From: Cololabis saira | Lineage: Eukaryota; Chordata; Actinopteri; Beloniformes; Belonidae | Length of the DNA: 64,000 nucleotides | Direction: 5' to 3' | Assembly (NCBI RefSeq): GCF_033807715.1 | Contig: NC_084600.1 | Coordinates: 45,449,824 to 45,513,823, forward strand | Shown: in pieces, positions 46,201 through 55,200 of the stretch | Layout: each line of letters starts with the position of its first letter | Numbering within the stretch: position 1 is the first letter of the stretch | Position numbers and translations under genes: made by a program | Notes under the pieces: generated by a model | What the model was told of the DNA's origin: nothing | The model's input: the letters and a program-made list of their open reading frames with translations, nothing else | Database searches by the model: none

Positions 46201-49200
46201 ATTCAAATCCCATCTCAAAACTCACCTTTACAGAACTGCTTTTAATGTGTGATTAATGTCCTGTCTCATGTTGTGTCCTTTTGTACTGTCCTGTGTAATT
46301 GTAATTTGTATTATGTGTTTTGTTTTAATGTAAAGCGTCTTTGAGTGCCCAGAAAAGCGCTATATAAATAAAATGTATTATTATTATTATTATTGTAACT
46401 GGGCGTCCTCCTCACACAAGACAAGACAACTGTCATGGTTCTGTCATGGTTTCACAGTTTCATAGGTTTTTTACAGTGTTACTGACTCTCCTGTCGTTCC
46501 AGATCCTCCACCCTCATCAGCCAGTAATCCACTCATTCCCTTCACCTGTGCTTCCCACCCAGCTCCACACCTGGTTTCCCTCATCAGTTCCCCTCATATA
46601 CCGGCCCTTTTCCACCTTTCGTTTGCCAGATTGTCGAGTGTTTTTGCCTCGCTTTCCAGCCTGATTCTGTTCTGTTTTCTGCCTGCCTGCCTGTCTGCGA
46701 CCCTGCCTGATTCCGGTTTTTGGATTTTGCCTGCCCCTCTGGATTCGTTTGCCCGGTTTGACCCCTGCCTGCCTTTTGACCCGAATAAAGCCTCTTGGAC
46801 TCTGATCTGCCTGGTGTTGTGCATTTGGGTTCTCTGTCCTGTCTGAGCCGTGACAACAACTCAGTTCTCTTGTATGTCCTGCTGCGCCAGTTACTCCTGT
46901 TTTTTGTGAAGGGGACAGCAATGCATTATTGAGATTTTTTACTGACAAAATGAAGACGATCAAGGAGAAAATCGCTCCCCTTTTGTGCGGAAGCCGTGCT
47001 GTCGTTGAGCCGTCTCCAGCTGGTGGTCCTCCTTTAGGTCTGGGACTGATATCTCAGCACTGGTGACCAAGATGAAACTCTCCTCTTGCTCATCGGACTT
47101 CCTTCCGTGTAGGATTTTTGTGGAAATGTTTGATGTAATTGATGTAACCCTGGGTTACCAAAATGGGTAACCTCTCTCTTTCTGCCGGTGTGTTTCCCAA
47201 TGCACTTAAGCATTAGCTATAGTGGAGCCTTTACTTAAAAATACAGACTTAGACCCGACTGTCCTCAGTCATTTCAGGCCGATCTCTAAGCTACCAATCC
47301 TGTCCAAGATCCTAGAGAAGGTACAGTAGTAGTAGTAGTAGTAATAGTAGTATTAGAGAAGGTACAGTCGTCTCTGAGAGCTGTCATTATTCCTGGATCA
47401 AAACAACATCCATGAGACATTTCAGTCGGGTTTCCGCAACCATCACTCTACGGAGACAAAGCCTTCCTGAAGAAGAAGGAACGAATCCGTACCTGTTGTC
47501 TTTGTGAAGAGCAAGTTTAAAGGTTTAAAGGTTTAAAGTTTGAGTACAAACCTGTTGTCTTTGCCGTTCTGCAGAAGCGAGTGCCGGTCGGCGCCGGATC
47601 GGTCCGTGCAAACGTAGGTGTTGCGGCGCGTCATGGTGCTGCCGGGGATGTTATTCTGGAAACAAGATAAAACCTGAGGTTAGAATAAAAACTATAAACT
47701 ATAAACCTGAGGTTAGGATTAAAACCTGAGGTTAGGATTAAAACTATAAACCTGAGGTTAGGATTAAAACTATAAACCTGAGGTTAGAATTAAAACTATA
47801 GTAGTAGTGCACCGTACTTTTCCTCGAGCTACGGTGCTAACGATGTGGGAATAAAACCAACAGCTGGGAATTCCATGCATTCCATGAAATCATGAAATCA
47901 CTGCAGCGAATGAAACGTGCGTCTGTGTTTTGACTCTTTATATGTATTTATATATATTTCAGTAATATTGATAGTGAATCTGGATACATGATAGGATTCC
48001 TCTAAGTGTCAGCTTTCATTAGAGGCTGGAATTATGACGTTGAAAGATTCAAGACTTATGCCCATGGTTATCCAAGTGTTTTTTGGCGTCTCCAAATGGC
48101 CATTTTTGGAAAGGTCTACACATACCGTATTGTCCCGAATATAAGACGACCCTGATTATAAGACGACCCTCTCTCTTTTTCAAGACTCAAGTTTGAAAAC
48201 ATAATTTTTTCTGTGCAGAAAAGGTTAAAGAAAAAAGAAAAAAAAAGACTTTTTGAACACCAAATTCAATTTTCATACAGAAAATAATGACAGTACATCT
48301 GAAACAAATGATTATAACAATATATTGGAGAGAAAAAGCCTGTTATTTTGCCTAATTGAAACCATCATGTTGAAGTTTGCATCATAACTTCTCCTCAGCT
48401 GCCGGTTCACCTGCCGAACTTCCACCCTCTTTTCTCCAGATTGTCGCTACGTTTCTCCACTTTCTGTTATCTCTTCTCTTATTTTCTTCTCTTTTCTTTC
48501 TTATACTATTTTTTATTTTTCTTCTTCGTGACAGGGGTTCACTTTGTCCTGGGGAGTTTAGTTCAGCATTCGCTTTAAAGATAAAGGCGCCATCTAGCGT
48601 TGTGAATGGGTATAACGTCTAGACCCCAATGTAAGACGACCCCACACTTTTTCAGTCTGATTCCAATGAAAAAAACACCGTCTGATATTCAGGACAATAC
48701 GGTAGTCTTACAAAAACCTGTGTAAAATACTAATTTTTTGTGGTATTCTTATCAAACTTGAACTTGCACTAGATAAGGCTTCAGGCTGTCTCATTGTGTT
48801 TTCCAGCTAATAAGTCAGAGATTCATCTGCAACATCTGGTTACAAAACTAATAAAAACCTTCTTTTTCAGTGTGTTCAAACTGAGATTACTGAATTATAG
48901 TAGCAGTTACAGTTACAGTTACAGTTACAGAGATTCTGACAGTTGGGAGAAAAACTTCAGAGTGTTTCCTTTCAAAAGAACCAGAACCATCGATGAACTG
49001 CAATCGGTTCAAGAACAGATTTACATTTACTTTGGGTTTAACTTGTATAGACTTTTAGGCAACTTTTACAGGAGTGGAAACGAGTGGCCAATCTTTTGGG
49101 TTGGTAGCCACGAATCACCGTGGTAGCCGTTTGACTCACCGTGGTAGCCGTTTGAACCCCGTGGTAGCCATTTGACCCCCCTTGGTAGCCGTTTGACTCA

Positions 49201-52200
49201 CCGTGGTAGCCGTTTGACTCACCGTGGTAGCCGTTTGACTCACCGTGGTAGCCGTTTGACTCACCGTGGTAGCCGTTTGACCCCCCTTGGTAGCCGTTTG
49301 ACCCCCCTTGGTAGCCGTTTGATTCACCGTGGTGGCCGTTTGACTCCCCGTGGTAGCCGTTTGACTCACCGTGGTAGCCGTTTGACTCACCGTGGTAGCC
49401 GTTTGACTCACCGTGGTAGCCGTTTGACTCACCGTGGTAGCCGTTTGACTCACCGTGGTAGCCGTTTGACTCACCGTGGTAGCCGTTTGACTCACCGTGG
49501 TAGCCGTTTGACTCACCGTGGTGGCCGTTTGACTCACCGTGGTAGCCATCATGACTCACCGTGGTAGCCGTTTGACTCACCGTGGTGGCCGTTTGACTCA
49601 CCGTGGTAGCCGTTTGACTCACCGTGGTAGCCGTTTGACTCACCGTGGTAGCCGTTTGACTCACCGTGGTAGCCGTTTGACTCACCGTGGTAGCCGTTTG
49701 ACTCACCGTGGTAGCCGTTTGACTCACCGTGGTAGCCGTTTGAACCCCGTGGTAGCCGTTTGACTCACCGTGGTAGCCGTTTGACTCACCGTGGTGGCCG
49801 TTTGACTCACCGTGGTAGCCGTTTGTCTCACCGTGGTAGCCGTTTGACTCACCGTGGTAGCCGTTTGACTCACCGTGGTAGCCGTTTGACTCACCGTGGT
49901 AGCCGTTTGACTCACCGTGGTAGCCGTTTGACTCACCGTGGTAGCCGTTTGACTCACCGTGGTAGCCGTTTGACTCACCGTGGTAGCCGTTTGACTCACC
50001 GTGGTAGCCGTTTGACTCACCGTGGTAGCCGTTTGACTCACCGTGGTAGCCGTTTGACTCACCGTGGTAGCCGTTTGACTCACCGTGGTGGCCGTTTGAC
50101 TCACCGTGGTAGCCGTTTGACTCACCGTGGTAGCCGTTTGACTCACCGTGGTAGCCATCATGACTCACCGTGGTAGCCGTTTGACTCACCGTGGTAGCCG
50201 TTTGACTCACCGTGGTAGCCGTTTGACTCACCGTGGTAGCCGTTTGACCCCCCTTGGTAGCCGTTTGACTCACCGTGGCAGCCATCATGACTCACTGTGG
50301 TGGCCGTTTGACTCACCGTGGTAGCCGTTTGACTCACCGTGGTAGCCGTTTGACTCACCGTGGTAGCCGTTTGAACCCCTTGGTAGCCGTTTGACTCACT
50401 GTGGTAGCCGTTTGAATCCCGTGGTGGCCGTTTGACTCACCGTGGTGGCCGTTTGACTCACCATGGTAGCCGTTTGAATCCCGTGGTGGCCGTTTGACTC
50501 ACCGTGGTAGCCGTTTGACTCACCGTGGTGGCCGTTTGACTCACCATGGTAGCCGTTTGAATCCCGTGGTGGCCGTTTGACTCACCGTGGTGGCCGTTTG
50601 ACTCACCGTGGTAGCCGTTTGACTCACCGTGGTAGCCGTTTGACTCACCGTGGTAGCCGTTTGACTCACCGTGGTAGCCATTTGACTCACCATGGTAGCC
50701 GTTTGACTCACCGTGGTAGCCGTTTGACTCACCGTGGTAGCCATCATGACTCACCGTGGTGGCCGTTTGACTCACCGTGGTAGCCGTTTGACTCACCGTG
50801 GTAGCCGTTTGACTCACCGTGGTAGCCGTTTGACTCACCGTGGTAGCCGTTTGACTCACCGTGGTAGCCGTTTGACTCACCGTGGTAGCCGTTTGACTCA
50901 CCGTGGTGGCCGTTTGACTCACCGTGGTAGCCATCATGACTCACCGTGGTAGCCATCATGACTCACCGTGGTAGCCGTTTGACTCACTGTGGTAGCCGTT
51001 TGACTCACCGTGGTAGCCATCATGACTCACCGTGGTAGCCGTTTGACTCACCGTGGTAGCCATCATGACTCACCGTGGTAGCCGTTTGACTCACCGTGGT
51101 AGCCGTTTGACTCACCGTGGTAGCCATCATGACTCACCGTGGTAGCCGTTTGACTCACCGTGGTAGCCATCATGACTCACCGTGGTGGCCGTTTGACTCA
51201 CCGTGGTAGCCGTTTGACTCACCGTGGTGGCCGTTTGACCCACCGTGGTAGCCGTTTGACTCACCATGGTAGCCGTTTGACTCACCGTGGTAGCCGTTTG
51301 ACTCACCGTGGTAGCCGTTTGACTCACCATGGTAGCCGTTTGACTCACCGTGGTAGCCGTTTGACCCCCCTTGGTAGCCGTTTGACTCACCGTGGTAGCC
51401 GTTTGACTCACAGTGGTAGCCGTTTGACCCCCCTTGGTAGCCGTTTGACTCACCGTGGTAGCCGTCATGTCCTTGCGGCGGTCGGGGATCTCCGACTTGT
51501 TGGGGTTGTTAGCGCTGCTAACCATGGGGCTAGAGGGCGGCAGGCTGTGGCTACCCATCACGCTGCAGCTAGCTTTCCTGGACGGCATCCGGCCCTCGCG
51601 CAGCTCCCGCTCGCCGGCGCTGGTCGGGCTGCGCTTGGGCTGCATGACGGGCATGGAGGGCCCGCCTTTGTTGTGGAGGACAGAAGAGACACACGAGACG
51701 GAATAAGGGATATTCTGATGGTAACGAGACACGTAAGGGATATTCTGATGGTAACGGAATATTCTGATGGTAACGAGACACGTAAGGGATATTCTGATGG
51801 TAACAGGAATATTCTGATGGTAACGACACTCGTAAGGAATATTCTGATGGTAACGAGACACGTAAGGGATATTCTGATGGTAACGAGACAATCATGAGGA
51901 ATATTCTGATGGTAACGTTGTGGAGGACAGAAGAGACACACGAGACGGAATAAGGAATATTCTGATGGTAACGAGACACGTAAGGAATATTCTGATGGTA
52001 ACGGAATATTCTGATGGTAACGAGACACGTAAGGAATATTCTGATGGTAACGGAATATTCTGATGGTAACAAGACACTCATAAGGAATATTCTTACGGCA
52101 GGAAGTGCTGCTGTTACCATGGTAACAACTCCCCTTCCCAACGGCAGGAAGGGACGTGTGCGCTCTTAATAGTACGTCCGAATTAATGCTACTACTGATA

Positions 52201-55200
52201 TTTAGTGCCGAACTTAAGTAAACTTTTTAGTCTGGCATTTCGGACGCACCGCAAGATTCCTTGCAAACTTCAAATTCATGTTCCATTTGATGGGGATAGT
52301 AAAAGGAGTAACCCAGGGCTCATATTGGGGTTTTTAAAAACCTGAATATGAGCAAATTCTGGTTATTCAAAGGGGTTATTGGTGTTTACATGGCCGTGGA
52401 ACCAGGTTATTGATCATATTCGGGTTTTAAAAGGGTTATTGATGCTGGAAACGCAGTCACGCCAGAGCAGAGACATGTTAGAGACATGTTAGAGACATGT
52501 TAGAGACACGTTAGAGACATGTTAGAGACACGTTAGAGACATGTTAGAGACATGTTAGAGACACGTTAGAGACAGAAGACACGTTAGAGTCTCGTCAGAG
52601 CAGAGACGTGTTAGAGACATGTTACAGACATGTTAGAGACACGTTAGAGACAGAAGTCTCATCAGAGCAGAGACTCGTTAGAGACATGTTAGAGACATGT
52701 TAGAGACATGTTAGAGACACGTTAGAGACACGTTAGAGACATGTTAGAGACATGTTAGAGACACGTTAGAGACACGTTAGAGACATGTTAGAGACATGTT
52801 AGAGACAGAAGTCTCGTCAGAGCAGAGACTCACAGAAGTCGCTGTGTCTTCTCTGCCGGTGGTACGTGGACGTGCTGCGCTGCGTCTTGCTGTGCGAGGA
52901 CGAGGTGGAGGACGAGGACGAGCCGGTGGCCGACGAGTGCTTGTTGGTTCCGTTGGTGATGGCGTTGGTCCGAACCCGGGCCAGGGACAGACTGCTGGCG
53001 GTCCGGGCGTCGCTGCTCTCCTACAGGCCCGGGACAGGAGGATAAGAGTCAGAAAAGAGTCAGAAAAGAGTCAGAAAAGAGTCAGAAAAGAGTCAGAAAA
53101 GAGTCAGAAAATAGTCAGAAAAGAGTCAGAAAAGAGCCAGAAAAGAGTCAGAAAAGAGTCAGAAAAGAGTCAGAAAAGTATCAGAAAAGAGTCAGAAATG
53201 TGTCAGAAAAGAGTCAGAAAAGTATCAGAAAAGTGTCAGAAAAGTATCAGAAAAGAGTCAGAAAAGAGCCAGAAAAGAGTCAGAAAAGACTTAGAAAAGT
53301 ATCAGAAAAGAGTCAGAAAAGAGTCAGAAAATAGTCAGAAAAGTGTCAGAAAAGAGTCAGAAAAGAGTCAGAAAAGAGTCAGAAAAGAGTCAGAAAAGAG
53401 TCAGAAAAGAGTCAGAAAAGAGTCAGAAAAGAGTCAGAAAAGTATCAGAAATGTGTCAGAAAAGAGTCAGAAAAGAGTCAGAAAAGTATCAGAAAAGAGT
53501 CAGAAAAGAGTCAGAAAAGTGTCAGAAAAGTATCAGAAAAGAGTCAGAAAAGACTCAGAAAAGTATCAGAAAAGAGTCAGAAAAGAGTCAGAAAAGTATC
53601 AGAAAAGAGTCAGAAAAGAGTCAGAAAAGAGTCAGAAAAGTATCAGAAAAAGTGTCAGAAAAGAGTCAGAAAAGAGTCAGAAAAGAGTCAGAAAAGAGTC
53701 AGAAAAGAGTCAGAAAAGAGTCAGAAAAGTATCAGAAAAGAGTCAGAAAAGAGTCAGAAAAGAGTCAGAAAAGAGTCAGAAAAGAGTCAGAAAAGAGTCA
53801 GAAAAGAGTCAGAAAAGAGTCAGAAAAGTATCAGAAAAGTATCAGAAAAGAGTCAGAAAAGAGTCAGAAAAGAGTCAGAAAAGTATCAGAAAAGAGTCAG
53901 AAAAGTATCAGAAAAGAGTCAGAAAAGAGTCAGAAAAGAGTCAGAAAAGAGTCAGAAAAGAGTCAGAAAAGAGTCAGAAAAGTATCAGAAAAGAGTCAGA
54001 AAAGAGTCAGAAAAGAGTCAGAAAAGTATCAGAAAAGTATCAGAAAAGAGTCAGAAAAGAGTCAGAAAAGTGTCAGAAAAGAGTCAGAAAAGAGTCAGAA
54101 AAGTATCAGAAAAGAGTCAGAAAAGAGTCAGAAAAGAGTCAGAAAAGAGTCAGAAAAGTATCAGAAAAGAGTCAGAAAAGAGTCAGAAAAGAGTCAGAAA
54201 AGAGTCAGAAAAGAGTCAGAAAAGAGTCAGAAAAGAGTCAGAAAAGTATCAGAAAAGAGTCAGAAAAGTGTCAGAGAAGAGTCAGAAAAGAGTCAGAAAA
54301 AGTATCAGAAAAGAGTCAGAAAAGAGTCAGAAAAGAGTCAGAAAAGAGTCAGAAAAGAGTCAGAAAAGAGTCAGAAAAGAGTCAGAAAAGAGTCAGAAAA
54401 GAGTCAGAAAAGAGTCAGAAAAGAGTCAGAAAAGAGTCAGAAAAGAGTCAGAAAAGAGTCAGAAAAGTATCAGAAAAGAGTCAGAAAAGAGTCAGAAAAG
54501 TATCAGAAAAGTATCAGAAAAGAGTCAGAAAAGAGTCAGAAAAAGTATCAGAAAAGAGTCAGAAAAGAGTCAGAAAAGAGTCAGAAAAGTATCAGAAAAG
54601 AGTCAGAAAAGAGTCAGAAAAGTATCAGAAAAGTATCAGAAAAGAGTCAGAAAAGAGTCAGAAAAAGTATCAGAAAAGAGTCAGAAAAGAGTCAGAAAAG
54701 AGTCAGAAAAGAGTCAGAAAAGTATCAGAAAAGAGTCAGAAAAGAGTCAGAAAAGAGTCAGAAAAGAGTCAGAAAAGTATCAGAAAAGAGTCAGAAAAGA
54801 GTCAGAAAAGTGTCAGAAAAGAGTCAGAAAAGTATCAGAAAAGAGTCAGAAAAGAGTCAGAAAAGAGTCAGAAAAGTATCAGAAAAGTATCAGAAAAGAG
54901 TCAGAAAAGAGTCAGAAAAGAGTCAGAAAAGAGTCAGAAAAGAGTCAGAAAAGTATCAGAAAAGAGTCAGAAAAGAGTCAGAAAAGAGTCAGAAAAGAGT
55001 CAGAAAAGTATCAGAAAAGTATCAGAAAAGAGTCAGAAAAGAGTCAGAAAAAGTATCAGAAAAGAGTCAGAAAAGAGTCAGAAAAGAGTCAGAAAAGAGT
55101 CAGAAAAAGTGTCAGAAAAAGTGTCAGAAAAGAGTCAGAAAAGAGTCAGAAAAGAGTCAGAAAAGAGTCAGAAAAGTATCAGAAAAGTATCAGAAAACAG

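Noticed and set aside
49038..50288. 416-codon HGESNGY repeat protein and THRGSRL frames
   Set aside because: Translation of the 21-bp donor-derived array in other phases. Only the phase continuous with the upstream exon is of interest, and only for its first part.
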